Shown: positions 7,276-16,387, counted from the stretch's first letter. The stretch: 64,000 nucleotides of DNA from Pseudomonas prosekii (GCF_900105155.1 NZ_LT629762.1:5899501-5963500), one strand, 5' to 3'. Program-made: numbers and translations. Notes: generated from the sequence alone by a model not told the origin.

Positions 7276-9198
7276 ATGAGCGGTGATCGGACAAAAACCA
7301 GTGCTATCGAGGACAGCCGATTTCGACTGTTGATCGATGCTGTGGTGGATTACGCGATCTACATGATCGACCCCGATGGCATCATCACCAGTTGGAACGC
7401 CGGGGCCAGACGCTTCAAGGGCTACGAGGAAGCGGAGATTCTCGGCGAGCATTTCTCGCGGTTTTATACCGAGCCCGATCGGCTTGCCGGGTTACCGCAG
7501 CGCGCGCTCGACACTGCGCGCAATGAAGGGCGTTTTGAGGGTGAAGGCTGGCGCGTGCGCAAGGACGGCACACACTTCTGGTCTCACGTGGTCATCGACC
7601 CGATTCTTGATTCGTCGGGCGTATTGCTGGGTTACGCGAAGATCACCCGCGACCTTACCGACCGCAAGATGGCCGAAGAAACCCTCAAACAGAGCGAGCA
7701 ACAGTTTCGCTTGCTGGTGCAGAGCGTCACCGATTACGCCATCTATATGCTCGACGCCAGCGGACGCCTGACCAACTGGAACCTCGGCGCCCAGCGCATC
7801 AAGGGCTACCGGCCCGAAGAAGTGATCGGCAAGCACTTCTCGATGTTCTACACCCCCGACGACCGCGAGGCTGGCGAACCGCAACGAGCACTGGAAACCG
7901 CCGCGCGCGAAGGCCGCTTCGAAAATAAGGCCTGGCGCCTGCGCAAGGACGGCACGCAGTTTTTCGCGCATGTGGTGGTCGACCCGATCTGGGGCGAAAC
8001 CGGCACGTTGCTCGGTTTTGCGAAGATTACCCGCGACATCACTGAAGTGACCCAGGCCCAGCACGCGCTGGAGCAAACCCGCGAAGCGTTGTTCCAGGCG
8101 CAGAAGATGCAGGCCATCGGTCAGCTCAGCGGCGGCATCGCGCATGACTTCAATAACCTGCTGACAGTGATCCTCGGCAATCTGGAAATCGTCCGCAAAC
8201 GCGTCGGTGAAGACCCGAAAATCGTGCGTCTGCTGGAAAACGCCACCCAAGGCGCGATGCGCGGCGTGTCCCTGACTCAACGCATGCTCGCGTTCGCCCG
8301 GCGCCAGGAGCTGAAAACCGAAGCGGTGGAGATTCCGGCGCTGATTCAGGGGATTACCGGCCTGTTGCGCAGCTCGCTCGGGCCTGCGGTGAAACTGCAA
8401 ACGCGTTTCGCCGCCGACCTCGAACCGGCGGCAGCGGACGTCAATCAACTGGAATTGGCCGTGCTCAATCTCGCGACTAATGCCCGCGACGCAATGCCCG
8501 ATGGCGGCAGAATTGTCATCGGCGCGCGGACCGAAGCGATCAGCGATCCGGCGATATCCTCGCTGCCGGCCGGTCGTTACGTGTGCCTGAGCGTGGTCGA
8601 CACCGGCACCGGCATGGACGCGGCGACGCTGGCCTCGGCCACCGATCCGTTCTTCACCACCAAAGGTGTCGGCAAAGGCACGGGCCTGGGGCTGTCGATG
8701 GTCCACGGTTTTATCGCGCAACTGGGCGGACGTTTCATCCTTAAAAGTGAGAAAGGCGTCGGCACCACCGCCGAACTGTGGATGCCGGTGGCCACCCCCG
8801 GTTCGCTGGCCAAACCGGCCATCAGCTCACCAGCGATGGCGCCGGTGCCGGGGCTTTGCGTGTTGGTGGTGGACGACGACAGTCTGGTCCTGACCAGCAC
8901 AAGTCTGTTGCTTGAAGACTTGGGCCATCGGGTGATCAGCGCGGCGTCCGGTGCCCAGGCGCTGGAAGTCTTCGGCAAAAGCCCGGCGATTGATCTGGTG
9001 ATCACCGACATGGCCATGCCGCACATGAACGGCGCGCAACTGGCGCAGGCGATTCGCGGGATCAAACCGCAAGTGCCGATCATCCTCGCCACCGGTTATG
9101 CCGACCGCCTCGAAGGTTTTGTCACCGAGCTGCCGCGCCTGTCGAAACCGTTTACCCAACTGCATCTGGTGGAAATCATCGCCCAAGCGATGAAGTGA
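7276..9198 (+). CDS. Soluble PAS-PAS hybrid histidine kinase
   Basis: A 640-residue cytoplasmic sensor kinase without membrane segments. Two very similar PAS domains occupy roughly residues 12-125 and 138-255; both contain a YAIYM..D..G..T.WN..A core and look like an internal duplication. They are followed by a HisKA domain with His290 in GGIAHDFNN, an HATPase with N box (NLATNARDAMPDGG), G1 (DTGTGMD) and G2 (GKGTGLGLS), and a C-terminal receiver with the phospho-acceptor Asp578 (VITDMAMP). The HDFNN form of the H box places it in the HPK4-like class. The ATG at 7276 is preferred over the upstream ATG at 7228. No partner regulator is adjacent, so phosphate probably goes to its own receiver or to a distant phosphotransfer protein. 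Confidence 0.92.
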   Translation: MSGDRTKTSAIEDSRFRLLIDAVVDYAIYMIDPDGIITSWNAGARRFKGYEEAEILGEHFSRFYTEPDRLAGLPQRALDTARNEGRFEGEGWRVRKDGTHFWSHVVIDPILDSSGVLLGYAKITRDLTDRKMAEETLKQSEQQFRLLVQSVTDYAIYMLDASGRLTNWNLGAQRIKGYRPEEVIGKHFSMFYTPDDREAGEPQRALETAAREGRFENKAWRLRKDGTQFFAHVVVDPIWGETGTLLGFAKITRDITEVTQAQHALEQTREALFQAQKMQAIGQLSGGIAHDFNNLLTVILGNLEIVRKRVGEDPKIVRLLENATQGAMRGVSLTQRMLAFARRQELKTEAVEIPALIQGITGLLRSSLGPAVKLQTRFAADLEPAAADVNQLELAVLNLATNARDAMPDGGRIVIGARTEAISDPAISSLPAGRYVCLSVVDTGTGMDAATLASATDPFFTTKGVGKGTGLGLSMVHGFIAQLGGRFILKSEKGVGTTAELWMPVATPGSLAKPAISSPAMAPVPGLCVLVVDDDSLVLTSTSLLLEDLGHRVISAASGAQALEVFGKSPAIDLVITDMAMPHMNGAQLAQAIRGIKPQVPIILATGYADRLEGFVTELPRLSKPFTQLHLVEIIAQAMK

Positions 9199-9281
9199 GC
9201 GCTGACGGTTCTGTTTGAATTTTCCTTGGCCCGCCGGCTCAGAGCTTTATAAGCGCTTTAACGGCCAAGGAGAATCCAGCC

Positions 9282-9797
9282 ATGAGCACATCGCCAGTCA
9301 CGCTGCCGCAGCAATTGTTTTTCAAGGACGACGGACAAATCCCCAACAGTCCGTTGCCGGTGTTGTTTTATCACCAGGTGCAACTGGACGGTGCCGATAA
9401 AGCAGCGGCGTTCGAAGCGCTGTTCAGCGCCAACCAATGGCCGGCGCAATGGCGCGCACAGGTGTTTGATTACCACCATTACCATTCCAACGCGCATGAA
9501 GTGTTGGGCGTGATCAGTGGTCAGGCGCGCCTGATGCTTGGCGGCCCGGCGGGCATGGAGTTGGAAGTCGAGGAGGGCGATGTGCTGGTGTTGCCGGCCG
9601 GCACCGGGCATTGCTGCCTTGAACAGAGTGAGGATTTCCTCGTGGTCGGCGGTTATCCGCAAGGGCAGGAAAACTACGATATCCAACGCCCGGACACCGC
9701 GAGCCATGACGACAGCGTTGCGCGGATTGCCGACGTTGCACGACCGCCGGCGGATCCGGTGCATGGCAAGGACGGGCCATTACCGGGGCTTTGGTAA
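9282..9797 (+). CDS. Cupin domain protein (YjlB-like)
   Basis: A 171-residue single-domain cupin. The metal-binding motif 1 is visible as HYHSNAHEVLGVISGQARL and motif 2 as GDVLVLPAGTGH, so a metal ion is likely bound by histidines and a glutamate. AAGGAGA lies just upstream of the ATG. Cupins of this length resemble Bacillus YjlB, whose reaction is not known. The neighbouring kinase and membrane protein give no functional clue. Confidence 0.85.
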   Translation: MSTSPVTLPQQLFFKDDGQIPNSPLPVLFYHQVQLDGADKAAAFEALFSANQWPAQWRAQVFDYHHYHSNAHEVLGVISGQARLMLGGPAGMELEVEEGDVLVLPAGTGHCCLEQSEDFLVVGGYPQGQENYDIQRPDTASHDDSVARIADVARPPADPVHGKDGPLPGLW

Positions 9798-9875
9798 TCC
9801 CGGCTGAACTTTGCCTGCGCCGGGCTCGTCTAACTGCTTTCCACTGTATGCGTGACTGCCGTGCCAAGAATATTG

Positions 9876-10385
9876 ATGGACACCGTGGCCGGGGAGGCCC
9901 TGACCGAACACAACGCGAAGATGTTCGGTTCGCCAAAGGAACGCCTGGATTTCTATCGTCGGGAAATTCAGTACGAAACCACCATCCTGGCCAACCGCAC
10001 CGACGCTTACCTGACCGCGCAATCGTTTCTGGTGATTGCGTTTGCGTCGTGCATGGCCAACATCAATCCCGAATGGGGCAAATCGTTCACCCTGGTTGTG
10101 CCGCCATTTCTGGCGCTGCTCGGCGTACTCAGTTCGCTGAACGCCTGGCCGGGTATTCGCGCCGCTTACGACATCATCGATCACTGGCACTTCAAGCAAA
10201 GCCAGTTGCTCGACAGCGAGCCGGTGATGGGTCTGGCTTACGATGAATCGCCGCTGTTCGCCGAAATGGAATCAAGCCACAAGGGCTATCGCAAGTCGCT
10301 GCTGTTCTCGGTGCGCACGCCGTGGATTTTTGCGACGTTCTGGATCTTGCTGGGGATTTACGGGGTGTACATCCAACTGACCTGA
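9876..10385 (+). CDS. Membrane protein of unknown function (two to three TM segments)
   Basis: About 169 residues. A charged N-terminal helix (SPKERLDFYRREIQYE) precedes two closely spaced hydrophobic segments (LVIAFASCMANI... and FTLVVPPFLALLGVL) and a last one near the C-terminus (FATFWILLGIYGVYI). The general layout resembles RipA/DUF-type small membrane proteins with a cytosolic helix, but I do not recognise the family. Start uncertain: a GTG at 9852 and an ATG at 9921 are also in frame and none has a strong ribosome site. Confidence 0.6.
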   Translation: MDTVAGEALTEHNAKMFGSPKERLDFYRREIQYETTILANRTDAYLTAQSFLVIAFASCMANINPEWGKSFTLVVPPFLALLGVLSSLNAWPGIRAAYDIIDHWHFKQSQLLDSEPVMGLAYDESPLFAEMESSHKGYRKSLLFSVRTPWIFATFWILLGIYGVYIQLT

Positions 10386-10393
10386 TGGGCAGA

Positions 10394-10415
10394 GAGGGGG
10401 CCGTCGAGCCCCCTC
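10394..10415. terminator. GC-rich hairpin between convergent genes
   Basis: Eight-base stem gagggggc / gccccctc with a 6-base loop, nine bases after the membrane protein stop and before the end of the convergent hemerythrin gene. No T tract, so termination is likely but not certain. Confidence 0.5.
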
Positions 10416-10427
10416 GCCACAGGCTGA

Positions 10428-10904
10428 TCACGCCGCGATATTTGCCGCAGTCATTTCCTTTTTGTACTGCGCTTTTAGCGCTTCCATCTGCTGCCCCAAT
10501 TCTTCGAGCGCGGCTTTGCCCAAGAGCTTTTTGGCTTGAGGAAACATCTCGGTTTCTTCTTCCTCGATGTGGTGCTCCAGCAGTTCCTTGACCACTTTCA
10601 CCCGACCGGCAAATTCCGGAGTCGAAGGGTCAGTGACTTTCAAGTCCGGCAGCACTAACGAGTCAACGGTGCGGTGTTCTTCCTTGGCCTCGTAATACAT
10701 CACTTCTTCTTCCTTGCCACCGGCCTTTTTATAAGCGGGATAGAGCACTTCCTCTTCCAGGCGCGTGTGGATGGTGATTTCCATTTCCAGTTTGTTGATC
10801 AACTCCACGCGTTTTTTCACGGCGCGTTCGGTGGAGTCGCTCAATTGGGTGAGGATGGCTTTTACGCGTTCGTGGTCGCCTTTCAACAGGTCAATGGCGT
10901 TCAT
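10428..10904 (-). CDS. Hemerythrin HHE domain protein
   Basis: A 158-residue four-helix bundle predicted to hold a di-iron site for O2, NO or iron-related sensing or storage. The ligand pattern is visible as GDHERV near the N-terminus, HTRLEEEVLYP, EEHRTVD and LEHHIEEEETEMFP. I chose the ATG at 10904 (MNAIDLLKGDHE) because GAGG lies 8 bases upstream; an earlier in-frame ATG would add a basic cysteine-rich leader that does not fit the family. It is preceded by about 270 bases without a gene, which contain the terminator of the next minus-strand gene. Confidence 0.9.
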   Translation of the reverse strand: MNAIDLLKGDHERVKAILTQLSDSTERAVKKRVELINKLEMEITIHTRLEEEVLYPAYKKAGGKEEEVMYYEAKEEHRTVDSLVLPDLKVTDPSTPEFAGRVKVVKELLEHHIEEEETEMFPQAKKLLGKAALEELGQQMEALKAQYKKEMTAANIAA

Positions 10905-11113
10905 GATGAACCTCATGTCTGGGTCACGGGATAGCGCGGACGATCGAAGTGCCGTCAGTCGCTTACACAGACAAGAGCATTTCCTGTGCCGCATCTAACT
11001 CGACAGATAATTCTCTACCGAACAATGAGTTAGAGATTGTGTTGCGAATTCGTGCCGTGCAAGGTGCATGAATTGACGCCGGCACCTATTGCAGATCGCG
11101 GCGTTGCAAATGC

Positions 11114-11146
11114 AAAAAAAATCGGCAACTCAGAGGAGTTGCCGAT
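11114..11146 (-). terminator. Rho-independent terminator (minus strand)
   Basis: An 11-bp perfect stem (atcggcaactc / gagttgccgat) with a 4-base loop. On the minus strand it is followed by eight T residues, which is a classic intrinsic terminator for the small gene at 11179-11478. Confidence 0.9.
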
Positions 11147-11178
11147 CTTTGATCTAAGCGCTCGATCCTGCAGTGCAA

Positions 11179-11478
11179 TCACACCCGCGAATCAAACCCT
11201 TGGCCAGCCGATTTCGAGGATAGCAACGCTACGTTTTCCATCGATGGCAGCTCTTCTTCAATCAAGCGCAGGTGCTCGATGGCTTCCTCAAACTTCATAT
11301 CGGCCTTCTGCCGCAACGCCTGATAGTGCGTGAACAACTCAGCGTCCAGCTCGGCTTTTTCCAGCAGTTCAAAAGCTTCGCGACTCAGTTGATGCGCGTC
11401 CTCGAACAAATGGCGATTGCATTCGAGGGCGATGTTGCGGCGAGCCTGAGGGTTTACCGGGGCCGAGAAGTACTGCAT
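11179..11478 (-). CDS. Small helical protein of unknown function
   Basis: About 99 residues starting MQYFSAPVNPQARR at an ATG with AAGGTGA eight bases upstream. The open frame continues upstream to 11595, but without a better ribosome site. The sequence is almost entirely amphipathic helix with many Glu, Lys and Ala (EAFELLEKAELDAELF...), suggesting a small coiled-coil or helical bundle protein. It follows the antiporter gene on the same strand and ends at a strong terminator. No family recognised. Confidence 0.65.
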   Translation of the reverse strand: MQYFSAPVNPQARRNIALECNRHLFEDAHQLSREAFELLEKAELDAELFTHYQALRQKADMKFEEAIEHLRLIEEELPSMENVALLSSKSAGQGFDSRV

Positions 11479-11617
11479 AGCGTTCACCTTTTCTATCAAG
11501 TGAGAGGAGGGAGCCACAACGGCTGCATAGTGTTGTGACTGCCGTTCCCCGGCGGAAATTTCATCCGTTTGCGCCGGGAAATTGGATAGATACATAGGGT
11601 GCTATCAGAGCAATGAA

Positions 11618-12964
11618 TCAGGATTTTTGATGACTCAGCCGTTCGTAGCGAGCCAGCATCGGCTGAGTACTGATGCCGTGAATCAGAATACTCAGCGCAA
11701 CCACGGATAAGGTCAGGTCGGTGCACAGCGTGGCGACCGAGGCCGGCAAATCGTGATTCAAGGCGTAAAACAGGTAGTAAAAACTGCCGATGCCACGAAT
11801 GCCGAACCAGCCAATCAACGTGCGTTGCCGCCCATCGAGTAACTTGCCCCACGGGATCAACCAAACGCTGAGCGGTCGAATCACGCAAAACAACACGCCG
11901 GCAATGATCAATGCACGCCAGTCCCAATGCGCCACCAGCACCACGCCGAGGAGCGTCACCAGGAACACTTCCATGGCGCGCTCGACCAGACTGCCGAAGG
12001 CGAGCATGTCGCCCATCATGATGCCGGCCGCGACCTGAGTGTCTTCCAGATGGGCGACGTCGCCGTGCACTGCCGCTTCAGGCTCGACGTTCTGGTGACC
12101 GACCACCGGTTGCACCAAATGCTCGGCTGGCGTCTGGTTGCTGCCGGTAGATTTCACTTCGGCCTGACGCAAGCCCAAACCCGCAGCGAACACCGAAAGA
12201 AAGCCGTAACCGTGGATCGCTTCCGCCACTACGTAGGCGAGTGCGATCAGTGCCAGCGTCAGGTAATCATTCGGTGAAAAGGTGCTGTCGGCATTGCGGA
12301 TGCGCATCGACAGGGTCACGCGACCGATGCCGTGGCCCATCCAGTAACCGGTGAGCAAACCGGCAGGCACGGCCCACAACAGACTCTTCAATGCCCATTC
12401 GCCAAGCCAAGCGCTGGAATCACCGGTCTGTTGCAGAAACAACAGGCCGAGGATGACAAAGGGGAACGCAACGCCGTCATTCAGGCCGGCTTCACCCGAG
12501 AGGCCGAAGCGCACCGAGTCGTAATCCTTGGCATCGTTGACCTGCACCAGCGACGCCAATACCGGGTCGGTCGGCGCCAGAATCGCGCCAATCAGCAACG
12601 ACGGACCCCACGCCAGCTGAAAACCGAAGTGCAGCAACAGGCACACGCCGGCGATGGTCAACACCATCACTGGCCCAGCCAGGCCGAATGCCACGCGCCA
12701 TTTGCGCTCTTTGAACGGCAAACGCAGTTTCAGTCCGCAGACGAACAAAGAAAAGAGCACCGCGACTTCCGTCAGGTGCTCCATCCAGACCGATGCATCC
12801 TTGATGTCGAGCTTGAGCCAATCCAGGCCCGTCGGCCCGATAGCGATGCCGAGTGCCAGGCACACCGCCGAGGTGGTGACCGGCATCCAGCGTAAATACG
12901 ACGACGTCAGTGCCAATGTCAGCAACACAGCGCCCAATACCGCTAACCAAATTGTGAAACTCAT
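11618..12964 (-). CDS. NhaP-type (CPA1) cation:proton antiporter
   Basis: A 448-residue inner-membrane antiporter with about 11-12 hydrophobic segments, exchanging Na+ or K+ for protons. The family core is visible: GAILAPTDPVLASLVQ (the TDP motif of the unwound helix) and SGEAGLNDGVAFPFV (the ND pair of CPA1 proteins). There is no long C-terminal cytosolic regulatory domain. It lies 34 bases after the gene for a Yip1-like membrane protein, so they are probably co-transcribed. Ion specificity cannot be read from the sequence. Confidence 0.9.
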   Translation of the reverse strand: MSFTIWLAVLGAVLLTLALTSSYLRWMPVTTSAVCLALGIAIGPTGLDWLKLDIKDASVWMEHLTEVAVLFSLFVCGLKLRLPFKERKWRVAFGLAGPVMVLTIAGVCLLLHFGFQLAWGPSLLIGAILAPTDPVLASLVQVNDAKDYDSVRFGLSGEAGLNDGVAFPFVILGLLFLQQTGDSSAWLGEWALKSLLWAVPAGLLTGYWMGHGIGRVTLSMRIRNADSTFSPNDYLTLALIALAYVVAEAIHGYGFLSVFAAGLGLRQAEVKSTGSNQTPAEHLVQPVVGHQNVEPEAAVHGDVAHLEDTQVAAGIMMGDMLAFGSLVERAMEVFLVTLLGVVLVAHWDWRALIIAGVLFCVIRPLSVWLIPWGKLLDGRQRTLIGWFGIRGIGSFYYLFYALNHDLPASVATLCTDLTLSVVALSILIHGISTQPMLARYERLSHQKS

Positions 12965-12998
12965 GCCGGACGCTCGCTGATCAAATGTTTTTGCAAGC

Positions 12999-13610
12999 TC
13001 AACCGACCGTCGCGCGCAGGTACTCAGGCGTGAGCACGTTGAACCACAGCAGAATCATTTCCACCAGCATGGTCACGAGCACCAGCAAACCAACGCCCCA
13101 GACACACGCGGAGTTAAGCAAACCTTGTTCCTTGCGTTCATGCATGAACGTCGGCAGGCCAACGAACAGCAGAAACGTTGAATAAACCGAAGCCGCGCCA
13201 AGCACGATAATTGCCAGCCATCGGCTCGGGTACAGCCCGCCAATCCCGGCGAGAAAAAACGGCGTCGCGGTGTAAGCCGCAAAACCGATGCATTGATTGA
13301 GCGTCGGCCGCGAGTCAAATGCCCGCGACATCCAGCGAATGAACCCGCCCAGCACCGCCACGCCGACGATGATGGTGATGTAGAGCATCACACACAGTTG
13401 CAACGCGCTGGCGCTGCTGAGTTTGACCGTCTCGTTTTCGGCCAGGCTCCAGCCGACATACACGGTGCCAATGAACAGGCACACCGGTGGAATCAACGCG
13501 AGCAACAGCAAATGTGCGAGGTAGTGGCGGGGATGCGCCTCTTCTTCCTTGCGGATATCCGTCCAGGCGAAGTTGGGCTGGGTGAACAGTTTCAGTAAAG
13601 GTGCGGACAT
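12999..13610 (-). CDS. Yip1-domain membrane protein
   Basis: A 203-residue integral membrane protein with five hydrophobic segments. The N-terminus MSAPLLKLFTQPNFAWTDIRKEE is typical of bacterial Yip1/YIP1-like proteins, in which a short P.-.AW..I soluble motif precedes a five-helix bundle. Start ATG at 13610 has GGAGG upstream. Function in bacteria is not established. Placement just before the antiporter suggests a shared role in envelope or ion homeostasis, which is inference. Confidence 0.8.
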   Translation of the reverse strand: MSAPLLKLFTQPNFAWTDIRKEEEAHPRHYLAHLLLLALIPPVCLFIGTVYVGWSLAENETVKLSSASALQLCVMLYITIIVGVAVLGGFIRWMSRAFDSRPTLNQCIGFAAYTATPFFLAGIGGLYPSRWLAIIVLGAASVYSTFLLFVGLPTFMHERKEQGLLNSACVWGVGLLVLVTMLVEMILLWFNVLTPEYLRATVG

Positions 13611-13630
13611 GACGACCTCCAGGTTTCCCA

Positions 13631-13651
13631 AGGCCCGCCGTTGGCGGGCCT
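13631..13651. terminator. Hairpin after the SDR gene
   Basis: Nine-base stem aggcccgcc / ggcgggcct with a 3-base loop, downstream of the minus-strand SDR gene and upstream of the Yip1 gene. There is no clear T run, so it may only attenuate. Confidence 0.45.
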
Positions 13652-13691
13652 GTGTGTAAAGTTGAGTTGTGGAATTGCCGTCAGGTTCAAT

Positions 13692-14552
13692 TTAAAGAAT
13701 CGGCTTGCCGCCGGTTACGCCATAGCGCTGGCCGGTGATGTAACTGGCTTCGTCGGAGGCCAGCAACACGTAGATCGGCGCGACTTCGACCGGTTGGCCA
13801 GGACGACCGAGTGGGGTTTCGGCGCCGAAGTTTTCGACTTCTTCGTCGGGCATGGTCGAGACGATCAGCGGCGTCCAGATCGGGCCGGGCGCAACGCTGT
13901 TGACCCGAATGTTCTTCGGCCCGAGGATCTGCGCGAGGCCGCCGGTGAAGTTGGCAATCGCGCCTTTGGTGGTCGCATAAGCCAGCAGGGTCGGCTTGGG
14001 CATGTCGGAATTGACCGAACTAGTGTTGATAATCGAGCTGCCGGGCTTCATGTGTTTCAGCGCGGCTTGGCAGATACGGAAAATCGCGGTGATGTTGACG
14101 TCGAAGGTCATCACCCATTCTTCGTCGGGGATGTCTTCGAAGTTTTCGTGGGTCATCTGGAATGCGGCGTTGTTGACCAGAATGTCGATGTGGCCGAAGC
14201 GTTCGACGGTTTTGTCGACGATGGCCTGACACTGGGCTTTTTGCGCGAGGTCGCCCGGCAGCAGCAGGCATTGGCGCCCGGCCTGTTCGACCCAGCGTGC
14301 GGTTTCTTCGGCGTCTTCGTGCTCGTTGAGGTAGGAAATCACCACATCGGCACCCTCACGGGCGAAGGCAATCGCCACCGCACGGCCAATGCCGCTGTCA
14401 CCGCCAGTGATCAGAGCGATTTTGCCTTCCAAACGGCCAGAACCCTTATAGCTCTGCTCGCCGCAATCCGGGTACGGATCCATCTTCTTCTGCGAACCGG
14501 GCACAGCCTGCGCTTGTTTGGCGAAGGGCGGTTTTGGGTAGTCAGTCATCAT
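13692..14552 (-). CDS. SDR family oxidoreductase (YhdF/YghA type)
   Basis: A 286-residue NAD(P)-dependent short-chain dehydrogenase. It has the long N-terminal extension (about 35 residues, YPKPPF...DPYPDCGE) seen in the YhdF/YghA subgroup, then the nucleotide motif TGGDSGIGRA, NNAA, and the catalytic Ser (NTSSVNS), Tyr and Lys (YATTKGA). GGAGATCG precedes two consecutive ATGs at 14552 and 14549. Enzymes of this subgroup are often stress or general-stress induced; the substrate is unknown. Confidence 0.9.
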   Translation of the reverse strand: MMTDYPKPPFAKQAQAVPGSQKKMDPYPDCGEQSYKGSGRLEGKIALITGGDSGIGRAVAIAFAREGADVVISYLNEHEDAEETARWVEQAGRQCLLLPGDLAQKAQCQAIVDKTVERFGHIDILVNNAAFQMTHENFEDIPDEEWVMTFDVNITAIFRICQAALKHMKPGSSIINTSSVNSDMPKPTLLAYATTKGAIANFTGGLAQILGPKNIRVNSVAPGPIWTPLIVSTMPDEEVENFGAETPLGRPGQPVEVAPIYVLLASDEASYITGQRYGVTGGKPIL

Positions 14553-14671
14553 CGATCTCCATTCTCACAGCAAAAAAAAGGCGAGGGCAGTAGCCGCTCC
14601 TGGAGGGTTGACCCCTGCCTTTTGCGATGAGTTCGGTTGGATTTCAGATGAAAACTTGTGCGCTTTTGATC

Positions 14672-14762
14672 GTGGGAGCTGAGCTTGCTCGCGATAGCGG
14701 TGGGTCAGCCACCCTGTGAATCGCCTGACCCACCGCCATCGCGAGCAAGCTCAGCTCCTACG
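14672..14762. repeat. REPIN type B, unit 1
   Basis: Inverted arms gtgggagctgagcttgctcg... and ...cgagcaagctcagctcctac enclose a core of about 45 bases that is itself partly palindromic (gcggtgggtcag / ctgacccaccgc). This is the first of three tandem units between the SDR and the C-S lyase genes. Confidence 0.9.
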
Positions 14763-14803
14763 AGGTCGCGGGTGAATCCAGAATTCGGGCACCCCCCAAC
14801 CCC

Positions 14804-14895
14804 CTGTAGGAGTGAGCCTGCTCGCGATAGCGGTCGGTCAGCCAACCTGTGAATCGCCTGACACACCGCCTTCGCGAGCAAGCTCAGCTCCTACA
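14804..14895. repeat. REPIN type B, unit 2
   Basis: Second unit with the same arms and core, about 132 bases after the first. The linker between units (ccagaat...gcacccc) is itself repeated between units 2 and 3, so the whole 132-base module has been duplicated in tandem. Confidence 0.9.
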
Positions 14896-14937
14896 AAGTC
14901 ACGGGTGACTCCAGAATCCAAGCACCCCCTTAATCCC

Positions 14938-15031
14938 CTGTGGGAGCTGAGCTTGCTCGCGATAGCGGCAGGTCAGGCGCCATCCATGTTGAATGCTGCA
15001 CCGCCTTCGCGAGCAAGCTCAGCTCCTACAG
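14938..15031. repeat. REPIN type B, unit 3
   Basis: Third tandem unit with conserved arms but a diverged core. The 500 bases from 14553 to 15054 contain no gene and are filled by these three units and their linkers. Confidence 0.9.
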
Positions 15032-15054
15032 GTTGGTCGTTTACAGGTTGATGC

Positions 15055-16203
15055 TCATCGGTTGAGCAAGCTGCGCTGCATGCGGGCGATGCCTTCTTCG
15101 AGCAGTGCTCGCGGGCAGCCGAAGTTGAGGCGCACGAATTGTTGGCTGTGATCGCCGAATTCCACGCCCGCGCTCAACCCGACTTTGGCCTGTTCGAGGA
15201 AAAACCGCTGCGGATTATCCAAACCCAGCGCCGAGCAATCGAGCCACGCCAAATACGTCCCTTGCGGAACATTGATGGTCACGCCCGGCAACCGGGTGCG
15301 CACGGCATCGACAACAAAATCGCGATTGCTTTGCAGATACGTCATCAGCTCGGCCAGCCACGGTCCACCGTCGGCGTACGCCACGCGGGTCGCTTCCAGC
15401 CCCAGCGGATTGACGCTGTCCACCAGACCACACCGTGCATGGTTGACCCGCGCCAACAGCGCCGGGTCCTGAATGATCATGAACGCGGTTTTCAGACCGG
15501 CGATGTTGAACGCCTTGCTCGCCGACATCAGCGTGATGGTGCGAGCAGCAATTGCCGGGCTCAGCGACGCCACCGGAATGTGCACGCGCCCGTCGTAACA
15601 CAGCTCGGCGTGGATCTCGTCGGAGATGATCCAGGCGTCCTGCTGCAGACACACATCCGCCACGGCTTGCAGCTCTTCGCGATCAAACACCTTGCCCAGC
15701 GGGTTGTGCGGATTGCTCAACAGCAAAGCGCCGCCACCATTCAGTGATTCGCGCAGCGTTTCCAGCGGCGTGGCATACGTGCCGTCCGCCTGCGCATCAA
15801 ACTCCAGTTCGACCTTGTTCAAGCCCCAATGCCCGGCAGCATGGCGCAGCGGCGGATAGTTCGGCGTTTGCACCACGACGTTTTGCTGCGGCTCCAGCAG
15901 CGCATTCAGCGCCATGTTGAAACCCGATTCCACGCCCGGCAGAAACACCAGTTCCTGCGGCAGCACGCGCCAGGCGTATTTGCGCCAGAGGTCAGCGACG
16001 ATCGCTTCGCGCAGGTTGTCCGGGGCCACGCTGTAGCCGAGCAACGGGTGTTCCAGGCGTTTTTGCAGGGCCTGGATGATCACCGGCGGCGCGGCGAAAT
16101 CCATGTCGGCGACCCACATCGGCAACACGTCGGCCGGGTAGCGGCTCCATTTGGTACTGCCGGTGGCGTGGCGGTCGAACACCTGGTCGAAATCGAAAGT
16201 CAT
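15055..16203 (-). CDS. PatB/MalY-type PLP-dependent C-S lyase (aminotransferase fold)
   Basis: A 382-residue fold-type I PLP enzyme, likely a cystathionine beta-lyase releasing homocysteine or other thiols from cysteine conjugates. The N-terminus FDFDQVFDRHATGSTKW with PMWVADMDF is characteristic of MalY/PatB. The PLP lysine is in SASKAFNIAGLK. The ATG at 16203 is preferred over upstream in-frame ATGs because it matches the family N-terminus. It faces away from the porin gene. Methionine recycling or cysteine-conjugate breakdown are both possible roles. Confidence 0.9.
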   Translation of the reverse strand: MTFDFDQVFDRHATGSTKWSRYPADVLPMWVADMDFAAPPVIIQALQKRLEHPLLGYSVAPDNLREAIVADLWRKYAWRVLPQELVFLPGVESGFNMALNALLEPQQNVVVQTPNYPPLRHAAGHWGLNKVELEFDAQADGTYATPLETLRESLNGGGALLLSNPHNPLGKVFDREELQAVADVCLQQDAWIISDEIHAELCYDGRVHIPVASLSPAIAARTITLMSASKAFNIAGLKTAFMIIQDPALLARVNHARCGLVDSVNPLGLEATRVAYADGGPWLAELMTYLQSNRDFVVDAVRTRLPGVTINVPQGTYLAWLDCSALGLDNPQRFFLEQAKVGLSAGVEFGDHSQQFVRLNFGCPRALLEEGIARMQRSLLNR

Positions 16204-16276
16204 GCGCAGTCTCATAAAGGCAGGATTTATCACGGCCGCCATGATAATCCCCACGCCCCAGGATGGGCAGCCCCGC

Positions 16277-16366
16277 GTCCCTGTGGGAGCTGAGCTTGCT
16301 CGCGAAAGCGCTCTGCCAGTCGATAATCGCCCGAAACTGACCCCGCGCGTTCGCGAGCAACCCCCG
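16277..16366. repeat. Degenerate REPIN type B
   Basis: The left arm (tgtgggagctgagcttgctcg) is intact, but the right arm is truncated to cgcgttcgcgagcaa and the core is unrelated. It is a decayed copy between the porin and lyase genes. Confidence 0.75.
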
Positions 16367-16387
16367 CCCCCGAAAATCCGCGTTGCC

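Noticed and set aside
14672..15031. CRISPR-like regular spacing of repeats
   Set aside because: Units are long inverted repeats with conserved linkers rather than short direct repeats with unique spacers, and no cas genes are present.
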